Source: Nanosynbacter sp.
GTDB lineage: Bacteria; Patescibacteriota; Saccharimonadia; Saccharimonadales; Saccharimonadaceae
Length of the DNA stretch: 13,138 nt
NCBI GenBank assembly: GCA_015257705.1
Contig: JABZJR010000011.1
Coordinates: forward strand, 1 to 13,138
Reading direction: 5' to 3'
A model generated the notes under the pieces. It did no database searches. It was not told the origin of the DNA and was given only the letters and a program-made list of their open reading frames with translations. Positions 6,711 through 13,045 of the stretch are shown here, piece by piece (the first letter of the stretch is position 1; the number at the start of each line of letters is the position of its first letter). The position numbers and the translations under genes are program-made.

Positions 6711-6716
6711 GAGGAG
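6711..6716 (+). promoter_or_regulatory. Strong Shine-Dalgarno sequence for the SAP-domain gene
   Basis: GAGGAG lies eight bases before TTG 6725 and decides this non-ATG start. It is the strongest ribosome binding site in the window, typical of Firmicutes genes and unlike the surrounding leaderless genes. No -10 box is visible between glyS and this gene. Confidence 0.7.
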
Positions 6717-6724
6717 ATAAAAGA

Positions 6725-7342
6725 TTGACAAAAAGTAGACCTGAGTTTGATAAAATCACATCGTTTGATGAGTTTAATCAATACTATTGGTATCGTGAAG
6801 AACTTTCACAGATATGCAGGTCGCTAGCATTAGAACATAGAGGTACAAAACAAGAACTTAATTATATTATTGAGCAGTACTTTAAGGGTAATTTAATTAA
6901 AAAATCATCAATAAAAAACGAAACAAAGCAAGTTGAAAATATTACTCTAGATATGCCATTACTTGAATGTGGGTTTTCCTTTAATACAAAATTTAGAGAA
7001 TATTTCTCTGCCGTAATAGGTATTGCACCTTTTAAATTTACTGCTGATATGGCTACTGCCTGGAGAAAAGTAAAGAGAGAAAATGATTTGAATTTTACAA
7101 TTCATGATATGCTAAGAGTTTATTATGGGAAATCAAATTATGCTAAATATGATAATTCGGTTTGTCAATGGAATCAATTTTTAAAGGATTTCTGTGCAGA
7201 CGAAAATAGTCGCAACTATTCGAACAAGTTAAAAGTAGCTGCTATTCTTTGGAAAGAAGTTAGAAATTCAAAAAATGAAAAGATTTATTCGAAGAATCTT
7301 TTAGCTGAGTATGAACATGAAATAAAAGAGTATCACAATTAG
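6725..7342 (+). CDS. SAP-domain protein of Firmicutes type, probably horizontally acquired
   Basis: The 205-aa product starts with TTG. Its first part (about 1-55) contains EEFNQYYWYREEL-like and GTKQELNYIIEQYF segments, a SAP helix-extension-helix motif usually linked to nucleic-acid binding. The C-terminal part (about 78-205) has ECGFSFNTKFREYF, FKFTADMATAWRKVKREND, MLRVYYGKSNYAKYD, QWNQFLKDFCADE and KVAAILWKEVRNSKNEKIYS. I recognise this as a conserved unknown family of SAP-containing proteins in Firmicutes, possibly including the DUF6434 region. Its function is unknown to me. GC is about 30% over 6721-7320 by hand count, against roughly 50% in nearby glyS. The TTG start and strong Shine-Dalgarno also set it apart. 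No own promoter is visible; it may be read from glyS. Confidence 0.85.
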   Translation: MTKSRPEFDKITSFDEFNQYYWYREELSQICRSLALEHRGTKQELNYIIEQYFKGNLIKKSSIKNETKQVENITLDMPLLECGFSFNTKFREYFSAVIGIAPFKFTADMATAWRKVKRENDLNFTIHDMLRVYYGKSNYAKYDNSVCQWNQFLKDFCADENSRNYSNKLKVAAILWKEVRNSKNEKIYSKNLLAEYEHEIKEYHN

Positions 7343-7356
7343 GTAATTTAGGTAAT
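7339..7356 (+). repeat. Tandem 9-bp duplication after the SAP gene
   Basis: TTAGGTAAT is present twice in direct succession (7339-7347 and 7348-7356), overlapping the SAP gene stop codon. The second copy starts a weak stem TTAGG/CCTAA (7348-7352 with 7358-7362). There is no T-run, so it is not a convincing terminator. Confidence 0.5.
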
Positions 7357-7458
7357 TCCTAACTTATTAACACCCAATGAGTAGTTAGTAAATGGATATT
7401 GGAAAGACAGAGTATACTGTAGGTGAAATGGTATTAGCTATCTAGCGCTCGGGTGTAG

Positions 7459-7464
7459 TATAAT
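7459..7464 (+). promoter_or_regulatory. -10 box of the Nudix gene, leaderless
   Basis: TATAAT at 7459-7464 lies seven bases before ATG 7472. It contains the first two bases of an earlier in-frame ATG (7463-7465), so that codon is not the real start. No clear -35 is seen. A second possible box TATACT lies at 7413-7418. Confidence 0.65.
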
Positions 7465-7471
7465 GACTTTC

Positions 7472-7963
7472 ATGGCAAAAATCACCAACGGACGTATCAT
7501 TACACAGAATTTAGATGGAACGGACCATATGGATTGTCTGTATCGCGTTTCCATAAAAGCCTTGATTTATAACGATGCTGGGCAGATTTTGGTTGTCAAA
7601 GAAGATGGGCGGCCGTGTTGGGATTTGCCGGGCGGTGGTATGGATTATGGCGAAACTTTTGAGTCTGCGTTGAAGCGGGAATTGTATGAAGAAGTTGGCT
7701 ATAAGGGCAATCTTCGCTATCAGCTTTTTGACGCGTCGGACGAGATTTACATTGAGCGAATTGACGCTAACCAAATTTGTTTTTCTTGTCGTGTGTGGAC
7801 GGAAAACTTTGATTTTTCAGTGGGCGTCGATGCGGACGAAGTGACGTTTATGGATCCTGAAGAGTTGCGACTCCAAGAGAGCGAGTCGGGCGCGCCGCTT
7901 CGATATAAAGTGCATTTGAAGTGGCAGAAATTGTGTGGCGCAAATAGTTTGCCGACAGAGTAG
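7472..7963 (+). CDS. Nudix hydrolase
   Basis: Nudix enzymes cleave nucleoside diphosphates linked to another moiety, such as damaged nucleotides, ADP-ribose or dinucleotide polyphosphates. The 163-aa product carries a perfect Nudix box, G-x5-E-x7-REL-x-EE-x-GY, at residues 55-77 (core REL YEE VGY), which provides the metal-binding glutamates. The region before it (SIKALIYNDAGQILVVKED) and the WDLPGGG lead-in are typical of MutT-like members. The substrate cannot be told from the sequence. The start at 7472 is chosen over 7463 because of the -10 position; this removes three residues (MTF). It is followed after two bases by the -35 element of the next gene. Confidence 0.93.
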   Translation: MAKITNGRIITQNLDGTDHMDCLYRVSIKALIYNDAGQILVVKEDGRPCWDLPGGGMDYGETFESALKRELYEEVGYKGNLRYQLFDASDEIYIERIDANQICFSCRVWTENFDFSVGVDADEVTFMDPEELRLQESESGAPLRYKVHLKWQKLCGANSLPTE

Positions 7964-7965
7964 TA

Positions 7966-7994
7966 TTGACTTTTTCCATAAAATAGTATAGAAT
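7966..7994 (+). promoter_or_regulatory. Canonical promoter of the tandem unknown pair, leaderless
   Basis: A -35 TTGACT (7966-7971), an exact 17-base spacer and a -10 TAGAAT (7989-7994) are followed by seven bases (ATCAGGC) and ATG 8002. This is the clearest full promoter in the window and places transcription start on the start codon. Confidence 0.82.
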
Positions 7995-8001
7995 ATCAGG
8001 C

Positions 8002-8619
8002 ATGGAAAAAAGTACAGGCGGCGTATCTCTTGATATTAGATTTATTGACTCTAGTAATAGCTCAGAGAATTATTCCTCCGTCGAAAGTCGGCGCTTGATT
8101 GGAATCTATGATGGCGATTGGTCTTTGGAAGAAGATGGGACTGTGAATGCGTCCATGGCGTTTGCTAGAAGAGTGGGTGATATTCGTAGTCATGGGAATT
8201 TGATAGAAAAGGTTCGCGGAATTGGTGAGAGTATGGCGCGAGTGTCTATTTCAGAGTGTCTGGCGGTTGAAGATGAGGTGAAGGTAAGTGGCTGGCTATT
8301 AGCTGATCCTATGTCGCATAGTGGAATTTCTTTCTTGCGCAAAGTAATACCAACCGAGCTTGTCGTCCCTGATTCCATTGAAAATAACCCTGACGACGAT
8401 CAGAAGTTAGAGATCGTCAGGCTTGCTTTGCGCGTCGGAGCCGTGGCTTTGCATTGTGTAGGACTGTCATTAGAAGAGCTTAAGGAATCGCCTACTGAGA
8501 GTTTCTCTCCGGATAAAGTGGATGAATTTGTTTCTCGTTTTCATGGCAATGTGGATTTTGGCAGCAAGTGGAGAGAATATAAGAAGATAGCCAAAGATTT
8601 GACGTATGAGGAAAACTGA
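8002..8619 (+). CDS. Unknown soluble protein, first of a tandem pair
   Basis: I do not recognise this 205-aa protein. It has no signal peptide or membrane segment, is acidic, and reads as a mixed alpha/beta globular protein. A serine-rich N-terminus (DSSNSSENYSSVESRR) is followed by RRLIGIYDGDWSLEEDGTVNASMAFARRVGDI. A C-terminal helical part reads LEIVRLALRVGAVALHCVGL and then SLEELKESPTESFSPDKVDEFV. This C-terminal pattern (RVxAVA, C, LxEL, FS, VxE) is echoed in the next gene, so the two may be diverged paralogues. It has a strong promoter of its own and overlaps the next gene by 14 bases. It could be a lineage-restricted Saccharibacteria protein; no function can be assigned. Confidence 0.75.
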   Translation: MEKSTGGVSLDIRFIDSSNSSENYSSVESRRLIGIYDGDWSLEEDGTVNASMAFARRVGDIRSHGNLIEKVRGIGESMARVSISECLAVEDEVKVSGWLLADPMSHSGISFLRKVIPTELVVPDSIENNPDDDQKLEIVRLALRVGAVALHCVGLSLEELKESPTESFSPDKVDEFVSRFHGNVDFGSKWREYKKIAKDLTYEEN

Positions 8620-9091
8620 TAATTACGGCGCCAGGGTTAATATCGAGAATATTATGGAGGGCGAAGTCAACGAGGATTTGTTATTTGCTTTATTGACTAG
8701 ATTAGTTGTTAAGGACGAGGTTCTCGATATGGATGTAATGTTGGCTAGTCGCTGTCATGAGTATTCAGGACATATCATGTTAGCAGAGAAGCGCCTCCCT
8801 AGCCAGTCCACATCCATACAATCGCCATTTCAGTTTCCGTATGATAGGGTTGAGCTGCGAAGCTGGCGGGATGGGTGGGGTGTACATTCTGTTGGAGGGA
8901 TAAGAGGAGGATTCAGGAAGAATGCTTATTTTTCTTCAGATAATGCGGAATATCTCATGAGACGAGTGGCTGCCGTGGCTGTTGGGCTTTGCTTGAAAAC
9001 GCCTTTACAAGAGCTGGATTCTGTCAAGGAGTTTTCAGCTGAGGAACTGGTAGAGGCGTGGCCGAGGCTTAGATACGGAATTTACATTTAA
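8606..9091 (+). CDS. Unknown soluble protein, second of a tandem pair
   Basis: I do not recognise this 161-aa protein. It has no membrane segment. The N-terminal half contains NEDLLFALLTRLVVKDEVLD and a CHEYSGHIMLAEKRLP stretch. The centre is rich in aromatic and glycine residues (ELRSWRDGWGVHSVGGIRGG, then FRKNAYFSSDNAEY). The C-terminus reads LMRRVAAVAVGLCLKTPLQEL, then VKEFSAEELVEAW, which resembles the end of the upstream protein. The start at 8606 overlaps the upstream gene by 14 bases without a clear Shine-Dalgarno sequence; an alternative in-frame ATG at 8654 would shorten it by 16 residues. Co-transcription with the upstream gene from the promoter at 7966 is likely. The -35 element of the next promoter lies within its last codons. 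Confidence 0.72.
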   Translation: MRKTDNYGARVNIENIMEGEVNEDLLFALLTRLVVKDEVLDMDVMLASRCHEYSGHIMLAEKRLPSQSTSIQSPFQFPYDRVELRSWRDGWGVHSVGGIRGGFRKNAYFSSDNAEYLMRRVAAVAVGLCLKTPLQELDSVKEFSAEELVEAWPRLRYGIYI

Positions 9092-9109
9092 TATCGCCGT
9101 TGCTATAAT
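9081..9109 (+). promoter_or_regulatory. Promoter of the SDR gene, leaderless
   Basis: A -35 TTTACA (9081-9086), a 17-base spacer ending in TGC, and a -10 TATAAT (9104-9109) precede ATG 9116 by six bases. The -35 lies inside the end of the upstream coding region. Confidence 0.8.
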
Positions 9110-9115
9110 AATCAT

Positions 9116-9784
9116 ATGCATATTATTCTTGGTGGGACGAGTGGGCTTGGATTAGAGATGGCGAAGCAGCTGCGGGAACGTGGTGAGCGTGTGCTGGTCC
9201 TGGGTAAGACTCATAATCCGCAGAAGCACGGCGAAGGTTTTCCATTGGATGTTTATTATTCGGATCAAGTGGAGTCGGCGTCGGCGCGAATTGAGCAGAT
9301 TTTAAACGGCGATGATATTGATCAATTTGTGTGGGCGGCTGGATATGGCTGGCGCGGCAATTTTGAAGATCAGCCGAGTGTCCGCAGTATGGCGGAAGTT
9401 AATTTTTCAGGCGCGTTGCCGTTGGTCCAATGGGCTTGGCGTAAGATGTCAACGCAGAATCGTAAATCTGTCTTGACGGTTATTGGATCGACAAGTAGCG
9501 TTAAAGCGCGCTCAGATGAAGCCGTGTACGTTGCAACGAAGCACGCTCAAGCGGGTTTGGCGCGAAGTTTGGGGATGCAGGCGGATGAGCAAAAACTTCC
9601 AGTTAGGGTTGCGCTATTTTTGCCTGGTGCTATGAAAACTCCGTTTTGGAATGGGCGCGATCTCCCGGCTGACTATATGTTTTTCAACGATCCTGCGAAA
9701 ATTGCCACGCATATTATCAATGCGATTGATTGTCAACAGCAGCCATTCTTGGAATGGGCGTTGCCAAAAGGTACGTTGGTTTAG
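9116..9784 (+). CDS. Short-chain dehydrogenase/reductase family protein
   Basis: The 222-aa product has a Rossmann fold with the nucleotide-binding motif GGTSGLG (6-12), a WAAG motif (73-76) replacing the usual NNAG, the structural Asn96, the catalytic Ser region VIGSTSS (122-128) and the catalytic pair Tyr138-x3-Lys142 (YVATK). It is therefore expected to be an NAD(P)(H)-dependent oxidoreductase. The substrate is unknown. At 222 aa it is slightly shorter than classical SDRs (about 250). It has its own promoter. The promoter of yvcK overlaps its last bases, with -35 TTGGTT at 9776-9781. Confidence 0.9.
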   Translation: MHIILGGTSGLGLEMAKQLRERGERVLVLGKTHNPQKHGEGFPLDVYYSDQVESASARIEQILNGDDIDQFVWAAGYGWRGNFEDQPSVRSMAEVNFSGALPLVQWAWRKMSTQNRKSVLTVIGSTSSVKARSDEAVYVATKHAQAGLARSLGMQADEQKLPVRVALFLPGAMKTPFWNGRDLPADYMFFNDPAKIATHIINAIDCQQQPFLEWALPKGTLV

Positions 9785-9804
9785 AGCTTATTAAGTGCTA
9801 TAAT
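9776..9804 (+). promoter_or_regulatory. Promoter of yvcK, leaderless
   Basis: A -35 TTGGTT (9776-9781), a 17-base spacer ending in TGC, and a -10 TATAAT (9799-9804) are followed by six bases (TCAGGC) and ATG 9811. This argues against the upstream in-frame ATG at 9730, which lies within the SDR gene. Confidence 0.78.
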
Positions 9805-9810
9805 TCAGGC

Positions 9811-10827
9811 ATGACGGATAGTTCGAATAATGATCATTTTGGGGTAAAAATTGTAGTTATTGGTGGCGGAACGGGAAGTTTCACGCTGCTTTCTGGATTG
9901 AAAAAATATACACACAGCATTACAGCGTTGGTCAATATGGTCGACGATGGCGGCTCAACTGGCGTGTTGCGTGATGAATTGGGTGTGCTGCCAGCGGGCG
10001 ACGTCAGGCAATGCCTGGTGGCGCTGAGTACTTCGCCGAAAGTTCGCGATTTGTTCAATTACCGGTTCGGCGAGGGCAGTATGAAAGGCCACGCGTTTGG
10101 CAATTTATTCATGGCGGCGCTGGAAAAGATGACAGGAAGTTTTGCTGATGCGGTTGAGTTGGCTAGCGAAGTTTTGGGCGTCAATGGTCGAGTTTATCCG
10201 ATTACTCTGGACGATACGACAATGTCGATTAAGCTGAAGGACGGCACGGTTGTTGATGGTCAGCATGCGGCTGAGTCGCTAAAGATTCCACGTGGCGAGC
10301 GTCCGTGGTTAGAGCTTAAACCGCCAGCTACGATTAACCCGCGAGCTCGTCAAGCGATTTTGGATGCCGATTTGGTGGTAATTGCGCCGGGGCTTTTATA
10401 TGGTAGTTTGGCGCCAGCGTTGTTGGTTCGAGGTGTTACTCGAGCGCTTGCTGAAACGAAGGCGAAGAAAGTCTATGTTTGCAATTTGGTTACCAAGCCA
10501 ACGCAGACTGATGGATTTACCGTGGCGGATTTTGCGGATGAAATTGAGCGATTTTCAGGGGTGAATATGGATTATGTGCTTTACAATAATCATCGTCCGC
10601 CAGAGGAATTGATAAAGAAATATGCCCACGACGGCGAATATTTGGTCGAGTGGGATAAGGAATTGCTGAAGAAAAAGCATTATTACGCGTCGGGCAAGCG
10701 TCTGATTGCTGATGACGTGTGGGTCAATACGAACTCCAGCAGCGATCCATTGGCGGCTCAACGTAGCCTAATTCGTCACGATGCCGACAGAGTAGCGCGC
10801 GAATTGATGCGGATTTATTTTGCGTAG
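9811..10827 (+). CDS. yvcK: YvcK/GlmR family gluconeogenesis factor (CofD-like fold)
   Basis: YvcK (GlmR) is a UDP-sugar-binding protein that in Bacillus supports carbon flow into cell-wall precursors and growth on gluconeogenic carbon sources. The 338-aa product shows the family signatures VVIGGGTGSFTLL (15-27), VNMVDDGGSTGVLRDELG (41-58), GDVRQCLVAL (63-72) and GHAFGNLFMAAL (93-104), and the conserved VIAPGLLYGSL region. Length is typical. The start at 9811 follows from the promoter six bases upstream; starting at 9730 would add 27 residues that lie in the SDR coding region and do not resemble the family. In many bacteria yvcK sits between rapZ and whiA; here neither neighbour is present. 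Its role in this organism is inferred from the family. Confidence 0.93.
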   Translation: MTDSSNNDHFGVKIVVIGGGTGSFTLLSGLKKYTHSITALVNMVDDGGSTGVLRDELGVLPAGDVRQCLVALSTSPKVRDLFNYRFGEGSMKGHAFGNLFMAALEKMTGSFADAVELASEVLGVNGRVYPITLDDTTMSIKLKDGTVVDGQHAAESLKIPRGERPWLELKPPATINPRARQAILDADLVVIAPGLLYGSLAPALLVRGVTRALAETKAKKVYVCNLVTKPTQTDGFTVADFADEIERFSGVNMDYVLYNNHRPPEELIKKYAHDGEYLVEWDKELLKKKHYYASGKRLIADDVWVNTNSSSDPLAAQRSLIRHDADRVARELMRIYFA

Positions 10828-10849
10828 ATAGTCCGGGGCAGTCTAGCTA

Positions 10850-10878
10850 TTGCAAAAATTTATAGTTTGTGATATAAT
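10850..10878 (+). promoter_or_regulatory. Promoter of the RelA/SpoT-like gene
   Basis: A -35 TTGCAA (10850-10855), a 17-base spacer ending in TGA, and a -10 TATAAT (10873-10878) lie 14 bases before ATG 10893. The leader would be only about 7 nt long and contains no Shine-Dalgarno sequence. Confidence 0.75.
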
Positions 10879-10892
10879 TTACAAGCTATATT

Positions 10893-12578
10893 ATGGAAAG
10901 TAAAGAATCATTAGACAATATCACCAACCTTCAAAATCAAGGCGAAGCTGACTTTTCTCTTGAAAGGAAAGAACTGGCTATGGGGTTGGTGGAGACATTT
11001 AGCGGAGACCACTTAACTCCGTCGCGTAAACTGGCTGCAGAGATTATTATCGGGATGCCGGAAGATTTAAGTCGTAGGCAACGTACTGAATATATTACGA
11101 GGTCGCTAGATGGCGCCCCTGAAGAGATTAGTGAGGATACTGTTATAGGTATAGTTGAGGACTATAAGGTCTTACAAGAGGCTTTTTTGTCGTACATGGA
11201 AGATATTGATGAGGGTTCACTAGCGGGAAAAGCGCTAAAGCTTAAGGATAATCAAACAATTCCTGACGATTTAGGCGTGGACGGTGATAATTATGGTAAG
11301 AGTCCGTGGGCTGAAAATCCGTCAATTCCAGCACCGCATCTTGATAACTTGATAAAGGTATTCTCAACAAAAGGCGAAGGAGCTGAAGGTGTAGGCTTGG
11401 AGACTGCGATGATTGCTGGAGCTATAACCTTATCTAACTTAAAAATCGCCCCTTATCACAGCGCGTTCGCGTATAAATGTGCAGTATTTGCTGAAAATTT
11501 CTTAATTCCAGTGTGTAGCATTATTGGACTAGATAACTTGGAATCTGAGCTAAAAGATGAAATTGGTGTTATGACGGGTCGTAATATTGGCGATGCTTTA
11601 TATCGCAAAGATGCCTTAAGTAATGATATCGATTCGATCATGAATGAGGTTGACAGGGTTGTGTCGTTGCATTTTGGTAGCAGGTATTCGACTGATCCTA
11701 CGCGATTTGATTTTGCTATGGGCAATTTTAATGGCGTGTTCTCTGAGTTGCTAGGGGAGTCAGATCTGAAACCTGCCGTAAATACCAATTCCTCGCATAG
11801 TACATTTTTTGGATCTGGTACTGTAAAAACCCCGAATGGAGCAGAATTGGAAGTAAGGGCTCGAGGTAAGGGTCGCGGCTCGTATTGTAAAAAATTGCTA
11901 CAGACCATAGGTTATTACGATAAACGTTCTCAACCTCTGAAGGATTCGGGGGAATTCCATCCGATCGACTTATATGGTATGACGGTAATTTGTCAAGACA
12001 ACGAACAGCTAGCTGATGCCTATGCTGATGCTGTGATTAAGGCTGTTAATGGCGGTAAGATTACTCCATATCCAGCCCCAGGGCGAAAAAGCGAATGTTT
12101 TGTCATTAAGGGTTCTTCGGATTTTCAGGAGAAGATTCGCCAGAAAATTATCGATAAAATACCAGACGTTGATATGGAAATGTTCAGTTTTAAGGATAGT
12201 AGTAGCGGATTTACAGATGCGAAGATTACGGGATTCTATGCAACTGACGATGGAAGAATCCCGTATGCGCCGTTTGAGATGCAGTTTTCTACGCCAGATG
12301 CTCGTCTGGTGGCTCGTACTGATAAAAAGGCGGCACACTTTTTCTTTAAGCTGCAGAAAATTTACGGCGATTTGGTCAATATGAGTGATGAAACAGCAGA
12401 GAAGGTAATTGATATTTGGCAGCGTAAGCAAGACTTCTTTACAAACTGTGCTGATGAAGAGAAGGAATCTCATTTAACAAAACAAAGTCGTGAGCGCGTG
12501 AGTGAATTTTATAAAGTCTATAATAAGATGAACAGTGTGTCTCGCAAGATAGCCAGGCGAGCTATAGTTAGTGTATAA
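10893..12578 (+). CDS. Divergent RelA/SpoT-like protein without an HD hydrolase motif
   Basis: RelA/SpoT proteins make or degrade the alarmone (p)ppGpp. The 561-aa product matches the order of RSH landmarks, though weakly. FAENFLIPVCSIIGLDNLES (199-218) resembles the YAPLAHRLGIxxxKxELEDL helix. ARGKGRGSYCKKL (323-335) aligns with the synthetase GRxKxxxSxxxKM motif, keeping Arg324, Lys326, Ser330 and Lys333/334. PIDLYGMTVI (357-366) matches the metal-binding DxxAVRVI strand with Asp359. GFTDAKIT (439-446) falls at the GYxSxHT position, and FEMQF (461-465, Glu462) and AAHFFFKLQ (480-488, His482) match the ExQIRT and AAHWxYK motifs. No His-Asp pair is seen where the hydrolase domain would lie (about 145-190), and no TGS or ACT domain follows. 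It could be a synthetase, an inactive regulator or a pyrophosphate-transferring toxin. The call rests on motif order only. Confidence 0.6.
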   Translation: MESKESLDNITNLQNQGEADFSLERKELAMGLVETFSGDHLTPSRKLAAEIIIGMPEDLSRRQRTEYITRSLDGAPEEISEDTVIGIVEDYKVLQEAFLSYMEDIDEGSLAGKALKLKDNQTIPDDLGVDGDNYGKSPWAENPSIPAPHLDNLIKVFSTKGEGAEGVGLETAMIAGAITLSNLKIAPYHSAFAYKCAVFAENFLIPVCSIIGLDNLESELKDEIGVMTGRNIGDALYRKDALSNDIDSIMNEVDRVVSLHFGSRYSTDPTRFDFAMGNFNGVFSELLGESDLKPAVNTNSSHSTFFGSGTVKTPNGAELEVRARGKGRGSYCKKLLQTIGYYDKRSQPLKDSGEFHPIDLYGMTVICQDNEQLADAYADAVIKAVNGGKITPYPAPGRKSECFVIKGSSDFQEKIRQKIIDKIPDVDMEMFSFKDSSSGFTDAKITGFYATDDGRIPYAPFEMQFSTPDARLVARTDKKAAHFFFKLQKIYGDLVNMSDETAEKVIDIWQRKQDFFTNCADEEKESHLTKQSRERVSEFYKVYNKMNSVSRKIARRAIVSV

Positions 12579-12579
12579 T
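12572..12579 (+). promoter_or_regulatory. -10 box of the RNase HI gene, leaderless
   Basis: TG plus TATAAT (12574-12579) overlaps the TAA stop of the preceding gene (12576-12578) and lies seven bases before ATG 12587. No good -35 is seen. Here the TG abuts the box without the usual spacer base. Confidence 0.65.
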
Positions 12580-12586
12580 TACATTA

Positions 12587-13012
12587 ATGACAACTTACTA
12601 TACTGACGGCTCTGCTTCGCCGAATCCCGGTCCAGGTGGGTTTGCGGTTATTCGTGATCTTCAGCCTTATATTTTGGGGTCAGAAGATGGTGATACCACT
12701 AATATTCGCATGGAAGGTAAAGCCTTAATTGCGGCATTGAAAGATGCTAATGGTGCGCCGTGTGTGATTTATTCTGATAGTGAATTTTGGATTAACGTGG
12801 TCACCAAGTGGGCGCCGGGCTGGGAAAAGCGCGGCTGGACGAAGAAGAGTGGCGAGATTAAAAATCTGGATATTGTGCGTGAACTGTACGAATTATATTC
12901 AAACTCTCAGGCGGATTTGCGTTGGGTGCGCGGTCATGAGGGTGACGAAGGAAACGAATTGGCTGACGAATGGGCTAATCGAGCGCGTGAAGGCGAGAGA
13001 TTAGCTAAATAA
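12587..13012 (+). CDS. rnhA: Ribonuclease HI
   Basis: RNase HI cuts the RNA strand of RNA-DNA hybrids, removing primers and R-loops. The 141-aa product has all the catalytic residues: Asp7 (YYTDGSASPNPGPGGFA), Glu43 (MEGKAL), Asp64 (IYSDSEF), His117 (RGHEG) and Asp127 (NELADEWAN). It also has the WVRGHEGDEGNELAD loop and the WxxxGW region (WEKRGWTKKSGEIKN) of the basic protrusion in a short form. Length is close to the E. coli enzyme (155 aa). It is separated by eight bases from the RelA/SpoT-like gene but has its own -10 box overlapping that gene's stop codon. Confidence 0.95.
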   Translation: MTTYYTDGSASPNPGPGGFAVIRDLQPYILGSEDGDTTNIRMEGKALIAALKDANGAPCVIYSDSEFWINVVTKWAPGWEKRGWTKKSGEIKNLDIVRELYELYSNSQADLRWVRGHEGDEGNELADEWANRAREGERLAK

Positions 13013-13036
13013 CTGCTAGCGACATCTGATAAAAAT

Positions 13037-13045
13037 TGCTATACT
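13037..13045 (+). promoter_or_regulatory. Extended -10 promoter of the right-edge gene, leaderless
   Basis: TGC followed by TATACT (13040-13045) lies six bases before ATG 13052. The 14-base core is identical to that at 3494-3507. Confidence 0.65.

Larger units (their letters stand above)
6679..7403 (+). mobile_element. AT-rich acquired segment bounded by 9-bp direct repeats
   Basis: GATATTGGA occurs at 6679-6687, overlapping the last base of the glyS stop, and again at 7395-7403. The SAP gene and its AT-rich flanks lie between the copies. The composition change follows these limits approximately. The repeats could be a target-site duplication or a recombination scar, but no transposase, terminal inverted repeats or integrase are present, so the mechanism is unknown. 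A chance match of nine bases in these flanks is possible. Confidence 0.35.

Noticed and set aside
7348..7362. Possible terminator TTAGG-TAATT-CCTAA after the SAP gene
   Set aside because: Only five A/T-rich base pairs and no T-run, so it is too weak to call.
7413..7445. TATACT (7413-7418) followed by a five-codon ORF ATG GTA TTA GCT ATC TAG (7428-7445) before the Nudix gene
   Set aside because: The peptide is too short to judge, there is no matching -35, and the box at 7459 explains the Nudix start better.
9730..9810. Longer yvcK starting at ATG 9730
   Set aside because: The added 27 residues overlap the SDR gene, do not resemble the YvcK N-terminus, and a full promoter lies just before ATG 9811.
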